From: GCA-003244245 sp050699595
GTDB taxonomy: Bacteria; Actinomycetota; Actinomycetes; Mycobacteriales; Pseudonocardiaceae
Length of the DNA: 64,000 nucleotides
NCBI GenBank assembly: GCA_050699595.1
Contig: JBOHFI010000019.1
Coordinates: 19,791-83,790, forward strand
Direction: 5' to 3'
The translations under genes and the position numbers were made by a program. The notes beneath the pieces are model-generated. The model was given only the letters and a program-made list of their open reading frames with translations. It was not told the origin of the DNA and did not search any database. Position 1 is the stretch's first letter, and every line of letters starts with the position of its first letter. Below, one piece after another: positions 55,226 to 63,934 of this stretch.

Positions 55226-56151
55226 TGCGCGCCCTGGTGGTCGGGGCCGGTGAGGTCGGCCGCCGACACTTGACTGCGCTGGCCGCCACCCCGGAGCTGG
55301 AGCTGGCCGGCATCGTCGAACCCGCCCCGCTGCCCACCGACCTGGCTGTGGGTGTGCCGGTGTTCACCGACTACCGCCAAGCGCTGGCGGTGGCGCGCCC
55401 GGAGCTGGTCGTGGTGGCCACCCCGCCAGGTACGAGCCTGCGGTTGGCGCGCGTGGCCGCCGCGACGGGGGCGCGGGTGTTGGTGGAGAAACCCGTCGTC
55501 ATCGACCCGGCCGAGCTGGAGCACGACGTGGTCGACGCCCGGATCGCCGTGGCGTTCCAGCCGCATTTCGCGCCCGGCCTGGCCGCGTTGTTCGCCGCGC
55601 CACCGCCGATCGTGCGGGCGCGGGTGGTGCTGTCGTGCCGCCGTGATGCTGGCTACTACCGGGGGTGGCGGGCCCGGTGGGCCACGGCGGGGGGCATCCT
55701 GCACCAACAGGCCATCCACGGGGTGGCTCTGGCGGCGCGGCTGCTGCCCAACTTGGCGGTGGTCTCGTGCACCACCGAGGTAGACCACCGCCGCAGATTC
55801 GGTGCCGCCGAGGACGCGGTGCGGGCCACGATCGGCTTCGCCGACGGCCGCGAGCTGGTGCTCACCGGCCGCGTCGACAGCGACGAGCCACCTCGCCACG
55901 AGGTGCACCTGACGTGCGCCTCCGGCGCTGAGCTGAGCATCACCGGTCGCAACCTCGAAACCGGTCTTGGCCCTGTCGCCACAGCACCGACGCACACCGA
56001 GCTGCGGACCGCGCTCTACCACGCCCTGATCACCTGGCACGGCGGCCAGCGCGATGTGCGCCTGTTCCTCCTCAGCGAGCTGCGCCCGGTCCTGGAGGTG
56101 ATCACCTGTGTCTACCGCACCGCTAGCAGGCGGCTTCGTCCCGCCGCATGA
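55225..56151 (+). CDS. Gfo/Idh/MocA-family oxidoreductase
   Basis: A 308-residue NAD(P)-dependent dehydrogenase with Rossmann motif VVGAGEVGRRH at the start and the family VEKPVVIDP motif near residue 90. The C-terminal domain has GGILHQQAIHGVALAARLL, placing the His that normally contacts substrate. With the TIM-barrel gene it would oxidise or reduce a sugar or cyclitol carbonyl. It overlaps its neighbour at 56108 by 44 bases. Confidence 0.85.
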   Translation: MRALVVGAGEVGRRHLTALAATPELELAGIVEPAPLPTDLAVGVPVFTDYRQALAVARPELVVVATPPGTSLRLARVAAATGARVLVEKPVVIDPAELEHDVVDARIAVAFQPHFAPGLAALFAAPPPIVRARVVLSCRRDAGYYRGWRARWATAGGILHQQAIHGVALAARLLPNLAVVSCTTEVDHRRRFGAAEDAVRATIGFADGRELVLTGRVDSDEPPRHEVHLTCASGAELSITGRNLETGLGPVATAPTHTELRTALYHALITWHGGQRDVRLFLLSELRPVLEVITCVYRTASRRLRPAA

Positions 56152-57331
56152 CGCCGACCACGAGGTCGTCGAGCGCAAAGGATTGGGCCATCCCGACACC
56201 CTCGCCGACGGCATCGCCGAGCTGGCCTCGATCCGCTATGCCCAGTACTGCCTGCGCGAGTTCGGCGCGGTCCTGCACCACAACCTCGACAAGGTCGCCG
56301 TGTTCGGTGGTTGCGTCGCTTTCGGTGACCGTGACGGGCATTATGTGCGCCCGTTGCGGATTGTGTTCGGTGGCCGCGCGTCGTTCTCCTTCGCCGGCAC
56401 CCCGGTCCCGGTGGTCGACATCCTCAGTGCCGCCGCGGGTGAGCAGCTGCGGGCCGCGCTGCCCGGTTTCGAGCAGGTGCGCCTGGAGGTGCGGGTGGCG
56501 ACCACGGACAGCAGCAAGTTCGCGCACTGGTTCACCCCACGGGGCCTGGAGGATCTGCCGGAGCGCACGCGGGTCCGCTGCAACGACACCGCCTACCTCG
56601 TCGGCGCCGCGCCGCGCACCCGCACTGAGGTCATTGCCTTACTGGCCGAGGCGTGGCTGGCCGAGCACACCTGGTCGGGCAGCGACATCAAGGTTCTCCT
56701 GGCCCGTCACCGGCACCGGTTCCAGGCCACGGTGTGCGTCCCGGCGCTGGCCGGGCGACTCGGCACCACCGCTGAGTTCCGTGACCTGCTCGCCGCGGCC
56801 GAGAAGTCCTTGACCCAGCTGGTCCGCACCCACTGCCCCGACGAGATCGAGGTGGAGTTCCGCTGCAACACCAAGGAAAACACCACGGTCGACGGTCCGC
56901 TGAGCGGCCAGTACTTCACCGTGTCCGGCTCCGCCGTCGACTACGGCGAAGACGGCCTGGTGGGGCGGGGCAACGCCCGGCACGGGTTGATCAGCCCCGC
57001 GCACGCCGCGGGCAACGAGGTCACCTTCGGCAAGAACCCGACCTACCACGTCGGCAAGGTCGGCGCCTGGCTCGCCGACCACGCCGCCACCACGCTGAGC
57101 CACATCGCGGGCCCGTGCCGGGTCGGGCTGGCCTGGCGGATCGGCGCGGCCTACGACGACCCCGCCACCGTGCAGATCACCACCCGCGAGTGGTGCATCG
57201 ACGACGAGCGGCGGGTGCGAGAGGCCCTGACTGAGCGGGACTGGCTGGCTGATCTGGTGGACGGGCAGCGGTACCGGCCGCGTGTCGAGCCCGTCGTTGA
57301 CCTGCTCACCGAGCTGGCCCATGCCCACTGA
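56108..57331 (+). CDS. Archaeal-type S-adenosylmethionine synthetase
   Basis: A 407-residue methionine adenosyltransferase of the archaeal (PF01941-type) family, not the bacterial MetK type. Conserved blocks are VVERKGLGHPDTLADGIAE (about 19-37), LHHNLDKVAVFGG, NDTAYLVG, FRCNTKENT, the C-terminal GEDGLVGRGNARHGLISP and GKNPTYHVGKV. Bacteria with a housekeeping metK rarely need a second type. Its presence in a small operon points to dedicated SAM supply, or to use of a related substrate. GTG 56108 overlaps the upstream gene. Confidence 0.9.
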   Translation: MSTAPLAGGFVPPHDADHEVVERKGLGHPDTLADGIAELASIRYAQYCLREFGAVLHHNLDKVAVFGGCVAFGDRDGHYVRPLRIVFGGRASFSFAGTPVPVVDILSAAAGEQLRAALPGFEQVRLEVRVATTDSSKFAHWFTPRGLEDLPERTRVRCNDTAYLVGAAPRTRTEVIALLAEAWLAEHTWSGSDIKVLLARHRHRFQATVCVPALAGRLGTTAEFRDLLAAAEKSLTQLVRTHCPDEIEVEFRCNTKENTTVDGPLSGQYFTVSGSAVDYGEDGLVGRGNARHGLISPAHAAGNEVTFGKNPTYHVGKVGAWLADHAATTLSHIAGPCRVGLAWRIGAAYDDPATVQITTREWCIDDERRVREALTERDWLADLVDGQRYRPRVEPVVDLLTELAHAH

Positions 57332-58223
57332 GCTGCGCCTGGACACCGGGTACGTCACCGCCACGGTGACGCTGCCTGACAAGCTCACCCCCGGCCGGCT
57401 GGCCGCGATTAGCGCCGAGGTCGACCGGATGCTGCCGGGCGGCTGGCAGACCAGCACACCACCACCGCACTCCCCCCAGATCCGGATCACCGTGACGGCC
57501 ACCGCTGGCACACCGCACGTCCGTCTCGAGGAGGGTGATCGGGTGCTGGTCGCTCTCCCGGTAGCCGCGGTGGCCACGGCCACCCTGGCCTACGTCACCT
57601 ACACCGTCACAGAACGCGCCCGTCAGCAGCGCGGCATGGTCACCGCTCACGCCGCCGCCGCGACCGATCCCGGGGGGCGCGCCGTGCTGCTGCTCGGGGA
57701 CAAAGGTGCCGGGAAGACCAGCACCCTGCTCGCGCTGCTCGCGGCCGGATACCGATTCCTCGGTGACGACCTGGTGGTCTTGGCCCTCACCGCCGAGGGG
57801 CTGGATGCGCACGCGGGCCGGCGGCGCTGCGCTGTTCGTGATCCTCGGGCGGTGTTCGGGTACGAGACCAAGTCCCTGGTGCACCTCGGCGACCCCGACG
57901 CGCCCCCCGCGGCTCCGGTCTCGTTGGTCGTGCGGTTGTCCATCCACCCCGACACCGCCCCGGTCCTCACCCCGGTAGGGCCGTTGTCGCTGGCTGAGCG
58001 GCTCCGACTGGCCGAGAACCTCGCCCGCTACATCACCGGAACCCCGACCCCGCTGCGCGTGGAGCCGCACACCTACGCACCCGTCTACCCCCTCGACGAT
58101 CCCGCGCGCGCCGTGACCCGCGCCACGGTGATCGACCGTATCGGCGCGCTGGGCGTGCGCTACCTGCACGCCCCGACCCCGCGGCACGCCGCGGGCCTGA
58201 TCGAGCGGCTGATGCCCTCATGA
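57321..58223 (+). CDS. HPr-kinase-like P-loop protein
   Basis: A 300-residue protein with a central P-loop LLLGDKGAGKTSTLLALL (about 127-144) and a following FLGDDLVVL, the pattern of HPr kinase/phosphorylase C-terminal domains (PEP carboxykinase-like fold). An AHAAAA segment before the P-loop and a YETKSL stretch after it also fit. It might phosphorylate a protein or small-molecule hydroxyl. HPr-kinase-like enzymes of this kind occur in natural-product operons. ATG 57321 overlaps the SAM synthetase stop by 11 bases. Confidence 0.78.
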   Translation: MPTELRLDTGYVTATVTLPDKLTPGRLAAISAEVDRMLPGGWQTSTPPPHSPQIRITVTATAGTPHVRLEEGDRVLVALPVAAVATATLAYVTYTVTERARQQRGMVTAHAAAATDPGGRAVLLLGDKGAGKTSTLLALLAAGYRFLGDDLVVLALTAEGLDAHAGRRRCAVRDPRAVFGYETKSLVHLGDPDAPPAAPVSLVVRLSIHPDTAPVLTPVGPLSLAERLRLAENLARYITGTPTPLRVEPHTYAPVYPLDDPARAVTRATVIDRIGALGVRYLHAPTPRHAAGLIERLMPS

Positions 58224-59275
58224 CCGGCCCCCCGGTGGCGATCCTGCCCAGCCTCGACGAGCCCAACACCATCGCCGGGGTCACCACGGCCGTGGACACC
58301 GCCCTCGACGACGACGCGGCGCTGATCATCCACGCCGACGCCTCGCCCACCCCCGACACCGCCGAGGCGTTCCGCGCCACGCCGACCCGCGCCCGCACAC
58401 TGTGCCTGGTCGGGCTGCCGGTCGGGAAAGGCCGCCAGGTCCGCGCCGCCCTCGGCCAGCTGGACTGGATCGGGCAGCTCGGCCCGGTGCTGGTGGCTGA
58501 CACCGATACCCGCAACCCGGACCCCGCCACCTACCGAGCCCTGCTGCACACCGTCACCAGCGGGGCCTCGATGGCGCTGGCCGACTACCAGCGCTACTGG
58601 GACGAGGCCAACCTGACCAACCACCTCGCGCGACCGCTGATCGCCGCCGCCACCGGCTACGACGTGCCCCAACCGCTGGCGGGCGACCTCGCGCTGTCCC
58701 CGGTCGTGCTCCTCGCGCTCAACCAGCACTACGCCGCGCTCCCCAACGAGATCACCCGCCGCGTCGACGGCTACGGCATCGACGCCTTCCTACTCCACAC
58801 CGCCGCGAGCACCGGGCCCGTCCAGGCGGTCCGGTTGGACGCCACCAAACGCCACGCCCCCAGCTTCCCGCACCTGCCCGCGATCTTCGCCCAGGCCGTG
58901 CCCGTCCTGCTGCACCCGGCCACCACCCAGGCACCGCGCACACCACCGATCGCAGGATTCCGGCTCACCGACCGGACACTGCCCCACCAGCAGCGTCAGA
59001 CCATGCTGCGCACGTTGCGCCGGCTACGACCAGCCAAGAACCGATACGATCGGATCCCCTGGGCCCAGGCCGTGGCGCACGCCTGGCACGCCGTCGCCGG
59101 GGGCGTCCCGGCCGTCACCGCCACTGAGTGGCTGTGGCCGGCCTACCTCGACCACGTACACACCTGGCTCACCATGGGCGCCAGTACCACCCTGGCCCAG
59201 CGGGCGGGCGCCCTGAAGGCCAGCGCCAACGACCTGCTCGCCCTGCTCACCACCGACCAGGAGACCCCGTCATGA
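58220..59275 (+). CDS. GT-A-type glycosyltransferase-like protein
   Basis: A 351-residue protein starting VAILPSLDEPNTIAGVTTAV, a nucleotide-sugar-binding start, with a DxD-like motif LVADTDTRNPDP (about 90). It most resembles glucosyl-3-phosphoglycerate synthase-type enzymes. The C-terminal region is helical (WLWPAYLDHVHTWL). The acceptor is unknown. ATGA overlaps on both sides. Confidence 0.7.
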   Translation: MTGPPVAILPSLDEPNTIAGVTTAVDTALDDDAALIIHADASPTPDTAEAFRATPTRARTLCLVGLPVGKGRQVRAALGQLDWIGQLGPVLVADTDTRNPDPATYRALLHTVTSGASMALADYQRYWDEANLTNHLARPLIAAATGYDVPQPLAGDLALSPVVLLALNQHYAALPNEITRRVDGYGIDAFLLHTAASTGPVQAVRLDATKRHAPSFPHLPAIFAQAVPVLLHPATTQAPRTPPIAGFRLTDRTLPHQQRQTMLRTLRRLRPAKNRYDRIPWAQAVAHAWHAVAGGVPAVTATEWLWPAYLDHVHTWLTMGASTTLAQRAGALKASANDLLALLTTDQETPS

Positions 59276-60003
59276 CCGCCACCAGCGCCTTCAGTGTGTT
59301 CGGCCTGGAACCCTTCCCGGTGATCACTGAGGGTGACTCGATCACCGACGCGGTCACGACCGCGCTGCGTGAGCAACACACGCGACTACTTGATGGTGAT
59401 GTGGTCGTGGTCGCCAGCAAGGTCGTCTCGATCGCCGAGAAACGCTCCATCACCCTGGCCACCATCACCCCCAGCGACCAAGCCCGTGCGCTGGCCGAGC
59501 GGACCGGGAAACCCGCCGCCGTGGTCCAGCTAATCCTCCAGGAGTCCACCGAGCATTTTCTGGCCACCCCGACCGGGCCGATCATCGCCCGGCACACGCT
59601 CGGCTACCAGCTGACCTCGGCTGGCGTCGACCGCCACGGCACCGACAGTGCCTGGCTGCTGCCCCTGGATCCGGACGCCTCCGCCCGCCACCTCCGCGAC
59701 GGGATCTCCGCCGCCACCGGCGCCGACATCGCGGTGATCATCGCTGACTCCGACGGCCGCGCGGACCGCCGCGGCGCCACCGTCATCTCCCTCGGCGCCG
59801 CCGGGATCGCGCCGCTGCGCGTCACCGAGCACACCGACCCCACCGGCAAGGCCACCCGCCAGGAAGAGACCCTCACCGACATGATCGCCGCCGCCGCCGG
59901 CATCATCCTGGGCCAACGCGGCCGTGGCGTCCCGGTCGCCGTTGTGCGAGGGGTGACCCACGAACGCGGCGACGCCGGTGTGGCGTCGATGCTGCACCAG
60001 TAG
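59272..60003 (+). CDS. F420-0:gamma-glutamyl ligase-like (CofE family) enzyme
   Basis: A 243-residue CofE/FbiB N-terminal-type ligase. The signatures VVVASKVVSIAEKR (about 43), PTGPIIARHT, IADSDGRADRRGATVISLGAAG and VVRGVTHERG are all in family order. The canonical reaction adds glutamate to F420-0 using GTP. In this operon it may instead join an amino acid to another acid. No CofC, CofD or FO synthase gene is nearby, so plain F420 synthesis is not implied. Confidence 0.85.
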   Translation: MTATSAFSVFGLEPFPVITEGDSITDAVTTALREQHTRLLDGDVVVVASKVVSIAEKRSITLATITPSDQARALAERTGKPAAVVQLILQESTEHFLATPTGPIIARHTLGYQLTSAGVDRHGTDSAWLLPLDPDASARHLRDGISAATGADIAVIIADSDGRADRRGATVISLGAAGIAPLRVTEHTDPTGKATRQEETLTDMIAAAAGIILGQRGRGVPVAVVRGVTHERGDAGVASMLHQ

Positions 60004-60011
60004 CCGCCTTG

Positions 60012-60744
60012 ATGCTCATCACGGTCACCGGCGGATCCGGCACCATCGGAACCGCGCTGAGCGCCGCGCTGGCCGCCGAGCGCATCCCGGTGCGCAGCGT
60101 TGACCTCCGCCCACCGTCCCCACCGGTGCGGGGAGTCGAGTTCGTGCACACCGACCTGCGGGACCTGCCCGCGACCGTCGATGCCACCCGGGGCAGCGGC
60201 GTGCTGATCCACCTCGCCGTCATCACCACCTTCCCCGAGGTCAGCGAGCACAACATCACCGCCACCCACCATGTTCTGGAAGCCGCCCGCCGCAACCGCA
60301 TCCCCCGGGTCGTGCTCGCCAGCAGCCACCACACCATCGGCCTCACCCCCCTCGGCCAGACGGTCACCCCCACGACCCCGAACAGGCCCGACAGCTTCTA
60401 CGCGATCAGCAAAATCACCTGTGAGTCCCTCGGTCGTCTCTACGCCCACAAGCACGGCCTCACCGTCATCGCCCTCTGCATCGGCAGCTTCCGCCCCGTC
60501 CCCACCGAACCCCGCCACCTGGCTCAGCGTCCGCGACGGCATCACCCTGCTCCGCGCCGTCGCCGCACCCGTGACCGAACGCTTCCTGATCGTCTACGGC
60601 ACCTCCAACAACCCGCGGCGCTGGTGGCCCCGCGAGGGCTGGGACCGCCTCGGCTATCACCCCGCCGACACCGCCGCAGACCACCAGCTCCCCACCCCGA
60701 TCACCGACCGCTGGCACGGCGGCAGCTACGCCACCGATTCATGA
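60012..60744 (+). pseudogene. NAD-dependent epimerase/dehydratase, one-base frameshift
   Basis: A short-chain extended-type enzyme: Rossmann motif VTGGSGTIGTALS at the start, LIHLAVITTF, then SFYAISKITCESLGRLYA with the YxxxK catalytic pair. After PTEP the frame changes. Taking one C from the CCCC run at 60510-60513 gives TEPATWLSVRDGITLL, and the second frame continues to a normal end (GGSYATDS, stop 60744). It is therefore intact apart from one base. It starts eight bases after the CofE-like stop. It would act on a nucleotide sugar or related substrate. Confidence 0.82.
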
Positions 60745-60819
60745 CTCCTCGCTCTGATCGACCAGCCAACCGGCGGACGCGACCGACCCCGGCCCGTGAC
60801 CACCGTGCGTGAATCCCGC

Positions 60820-60954
60820 TCACTCGCGGTTTTCCAGGACCGCGGCCACGCGGTTGATAGCGCTGGCGATGGCCAGCGAGGCGTGCACCCGCGCGGCCTG
60901 GGTCTCGGCGACGGCGTTGCCGGAGGTCGCCTCGTGCGCGTCTGGCCCAGTCAT
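60820..60954 (-). CDS. Possible small helical protein
   Basis: A 44-residue minus-strand frame: MTGPDAHEATSGNAVAETQA, then ARVHASLAIASAINRVAAVL and a NRE end. The pattern is a plausible small helical protein, but no ribosome site is clear. Low support. Confidence 0.35.
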   Translation of the reverse strand: MTGPDAHEATSGNAVAETQAARVHASLAIASAINRVAAVLENRE

Positions 60955-61120
60955 GCTAGCTGTCGTCGTCCATGGGCGCCTCGTTTCTCGCGGTGGTCGG
61001 GGGTGGCTGATCGTGTTCGACTGTGTTTGGCAGTCACCGGCGAGGACGAGGATCTCTGCGTTGACTGCGGCACATCTGGCCACAGCTCCCGCCGACGCCG
61101 TTTCCGGCAGGGAGAAAGCG

Positions 61121-61707
61121 GTGATCGTTCAGCTGGCCGGGCTACTCGGCACCGGCAAGAGCACGCTGGCCGCCGAGCTCGTCCACCGGATGGAGGGCCG
61201 CGCGTTGCTGCTGGACAAGGACCGCGTCCGGCACGCGCTGTTCGGTCCCCAGCACACCCTCTACACCTGCGAGCAGGACGACTTCTGCGTGCTCACGATG
61301 TTCCGGGCCGCCGCCTGGCACCTGCGTCACACTCCCGGTTCCGTCGTCATTTTCGACGGTCGCACCTGCTCCCGGACCTACCAGTAGTTCAGGTGCGCCG
61401 GTTCGCTGCCCGCACCCGGCAACCATTGCGGCTGATCGAGTGCGTCTGCCCCGAGGCCACCGTCGAACGACGGCTGTGCGCGGACGCCGCCCGCGCACAC
61501 CCCGCAGCCAACCGCGACGTCACGCTGTACCGGAGGCTCCAGGCCACTGCCGAGCCGATCCTCGATCCGAAACGACGTCTGGACACCACCCAGCCCCTGG
61601 GAGAATGCGCCGACCGAGCACTGTCCTACCTGAACCATCCCCTCCCCACCGACCCCAACCCAGTCCACACCGCAGTCAGGCCACCGAGCAACGAGACCAC
61701 CGCGTAA
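61121..61707 (+). CDS. P-loop kinase, frame broken near 61386
   Basis: GTG 61121 has AGGGAG upstream. The product starts VIVQLAGLLGTGKSTLAAEL (Walker A), then LLLDKDRVRHALFG and FDGRTCSRTYQ, where TAG (61386-61388) interrupts. The continuation VVQVRRFAARTRQPLRLIE to LYRRLQATAEPI and a normal end is one base out of frame, as if a G were missing after CAG. It is a small AAA/zeta-toxin-like or adenylylsulfate-kinase-like phosphotransferase. It lies downstream of the epimerase in the same direction and may belong to the pathway. Confidence 0.72.
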
Positions 61708-61938
61708 ACCCGGACCCCACCAGGGCACTGTCCGGACTTGTTCCGCGGAGGGTCCGGCATCGAGACGCTCATGATCCTTCCGCGAGTCGCGCTCTTGGCC
61801 GCCGTGGGCGCCCGCCCACTGGTTTACGGCATGCTCGTCGTCTGGCCAGTCGCTTCCCGAACCGGATCGACGGGGCCCCGGAGGCTGACAAGGAGCTCTC
61901 GGTGGCCAGCCGTGGGAAAACGATCTCGTCTGCGCGCT

Positions 61939-62424
61939 TCACTCCTCGTGGGCGGGTCGAAACGCCACGATGGGCAGTTCGCGCACGAGCCGTTGTCGAG
62001 CGGGGTCAGTGCCGTCGTAGCGCCAACCGACCAGCCAACTCACCGTTCTCCGGATGACGGGCGTGGCCCAGCGGTTGCGGCGCTCGTAATCAGTGAGGGC
62101 GGCGATGGCCTCCTCGACGTCGAGGGTGCGGTGGACAGGCCGGAACCGGCTGTGGCCGATGGCGACCTCCACGGCCGGGGTGGCTCGCAGGTTGCGATAC
62201 CAATCCGCCGCACGGCCCAGACCGGCAACGACCAGGAACTCGTCGCCCGCCGGTCCGGTCCCGATCACCTCCAGCATGGTCTGGTATCGACGGCCGGACT
62301 TGCGTCCGACGTGGGTCAGGCGAAGGAACCGATGACCGAGCAGCCACCCGCAGCGCCAGTCGTAGAGCCGTGCCGGCGCGCGCAGTAGCGCGCGGGCGAC
62401 CCGACCCGGCGGGTGCCTGTTCAT
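61939..62424 (-). CDS. Deazaflavin (F420)-dependent nitroreductase-like protein (Ddn family)
   Basis: A 161-residue protein with the split-barrel Ddn pattern: LTHVGRKSGRRYQTMLEVIG, FLVVAGLGRAADWYRNLRA and VEVAIGHSRFRPVHR. Family members use F420H2 for reduction. It is consistent with an F420-producing actinomycete. It is opposite in strand to the SAM-synthetase operon, so a direct link is uncertain. Confidence 0.85.
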   Translation of the reverse strand: MNRHPPGRVARALLRAPARLYDWRCGWLLGHRFLRLTHVGRKSGRRYQTMLEVIGTGPAGDEFLVVAGLGRAADWYRNLRATPAVEVAIGHSRFRPVHRTLDVEEAIAALTDYERRNRWATPVIRRTVSWLVGWRYDGTDPARQRLVRELPIVAFRPAHEE

Positions 62425-62707
62425 CGCGGCTACCTCATTGTGGCGAGCGGTGGCGGAGTCGTTGCTGGGCGGACCTGGCGGCCCGGAGCAAGCACATCAT
62501 GTCGCCCGTGAGCTGGTTCTGCGCAAGGACAGCACAGAACTGGTCGACGTCAGTGAGCCCTACTGCGAGGCTCGTACCGTCTTCCACGCGCAACCAGCCA
62601 CGGCAGCTCCCACTTCGCGGGCCGCCCGGCTGAGGATCGGGCAGCGGACTCCGCAACGCGGCGTCGGTATGACTTGATGCGTGCGGTGGTCCGCGCGGTA
62701 CGCCATC
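62425..62707. other. Intergenic
   Basis: No gene supported. Divergent promoters for the Ddn-like and VOC genes are expected here. Confidence 0.35.
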
Positions 62708-63157
62708 ATGAGCGGCGTGGAACCTCGTGTGGATGTCATTACCCTCGGAGTGCGAGACCTCGCCGCGGCCCGCCGCTTCTACGTTGACGGGTTGGGTTGG
62801 AAGCCCACGCTCGACGTGCCCGCCGAGGTCGTCTTCATCCAGATCGGTCACGGGCTGCTGTTGTCGCTGTACGGTCGCGATGATCTCGGCGCCGAGGCTG
62901 GCGAGATCTACTGCGGAGAGCGGGCTGCTCCCCTGTCCCTTGGCCACGTCGTCGGCGACGAGGCTGCCGTGACGGAAGTGTTGGATCGCGCCAACGCGGT
63001 CGGCGCGACGGTCATCGCAGCTGCCGAACGCCGGTCTTGGGGTGGCGTGTCTGGCTACTTTGCCGACCCGGACGGTTATCGGTGGGAGATCGCACACAAC
63101 CCGGGGTTCACCGTCGCGCATGACGGACGGGTGACCATTGGAGTGATCAACGACTAA
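62708..63157 (+). CDS. VOC (glyoxalase/bleomycin-resistance fold) protein
   Basis: A 149-residue VOC protein: VITLGVRDLAAARRFYVDGL, FIQIGHGLLLSLYGRDDL and the C-terminal SGYFADPDGYRWEIAHNPGF with the usual metal-ligand Glu. These enzymes bind or modify small electrophiles or antibiotics; the substrate cannot be told. ATG 62708. Confidence 0.85.
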   Translation: MSGVEPRVDVITLGVRDLAAARRFYVDGLGWKPTLDVPAEVVFIQIGHGLLLSLYGRDDLGAEAGEIYCGERAAPLSLGHVVGDEAAVTEVLDRANAVGATVIAAAERRSWGGVSGYFADPDGYRWEIAHNPGFTVAHDGRVTIGVIND

Positions 63158-63214
63158 CGGGCCTGGAGTACCCCCTGGGCAGCCGCAGTTGGGGCATCAG
63201 CTGACTGATCGATG
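63158..63214. other. Short gap between VOC gene and VOC remnant
   Basis: Nothing recognised. Confidence 0.3.
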
Positions 63215-63399
63215 TCAATGCAAGCAGAACTTGTTGCCCTCGGGGTCGGCCATGACCAAACATCATCCCGTAGGCTCGTCGAGCTCGCGCGGCAAGCGAG
63301 CGCTTCGCCCCGTGAGCTTCTCGCAGCGTGCCTGTGCTGCGAATTTGCGCACGTCACTGACGTCGGCAACACCAGGCGCAACATCAATCCTGACACCCA
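63215..63399 (-). pseudogene. VOC-family remnant with in-frame stop
   Basis: The minus strand reads RKFAAQARCEKLTG, then ELDEPTG, TGA (63263-63265), CLVMADPEGNKFCLH and a stop at 63215. The ADPEGNxFC ending is typical of VOC proteins, where Trp usually occupies the position now TGA (TGG to TGA). The N-terminal half is not recognisable. Decayed. Confidence 0.6.
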
Positions 63400-63631
63400 G
63401 CAAGATCTACCAGCTCGCCTCAGGCGACGCCAGCCGACACGCGTTCCCGCAGGACCCGAAGCCGATCACGCGACTTTGACGCAGCCCTGGGGGGAGATTC
63501 CCCCGGGCCACCCGGCGGTACTGGGCAGTCGTGGACGGTGCTCGGCAATGGTGTCCAGCATGAGACGCCAAGGCCTTCGGGCCTCACCGTCGCGGTCAGT
63601 GACCCACCTCGTCGGCTACGCTCACGGCACG
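63400..63631. other. Intergenic before the NACHT-type stub
   Basis: It contains a GC-rich hairpin near 63485-63506 (ctgggggg...tcccccggg); no gene was found. Confidence 0.35.
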
Positions 63632-63934
63632 ATGGACACGGGCGAGGGGCGCGCGGCGGGTGGCGTCCACAACGAGTTTCACGGAGTCGCCGACTTCGTG
63701 GTGATGGCTCGTGATATCAGCGGTCCGGTCACGTATTCTCCGACCTTCATCACGGCTTCTGCCGACCCGCTGGATTCCGCGACCCGGGAACTGGCACGAA
63801 TGGTCGATGCGCAATGGCGGGCCGAGGCCGGGGTCCGCGGGTTGCTGGATGTGAGCCCGTTGGCCATCCGCTGGCAGGGTGACGCGCAAAGTCGTTCGTG
63901 CAGGTCAGCGCGGCGTGTGAGCAGTATGACTTGA
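63632..63934 (+). pseudogene. N-terminal stub of a NACHT/NTPase-type gene
   Basis: About 100 residues: NEFHGVADFVVMARDISGPV, a short spacer, then SATRELARMVDAQWRAEAG and VRGLLDVSPLAIRWQGD. This is the usual start of actinomycete NACHT-type signalling proteins, in which a V-x-A-x-D/I-x-G beta motif is followed by an LAxxVxxQWxxEAxxRGL helix. Here the frame stops soon after IRW, with no ATPase domain following in the available sequence. It was probably truncated or rearranged. Confidence 0.55.

Noticed and set aside
63263..63265. TGA as a selenocysteine codon
   Set aside because: Trp is expected there in VOC proteins and the rest of the gene is decayed, so a nonsense mutation is simpler.
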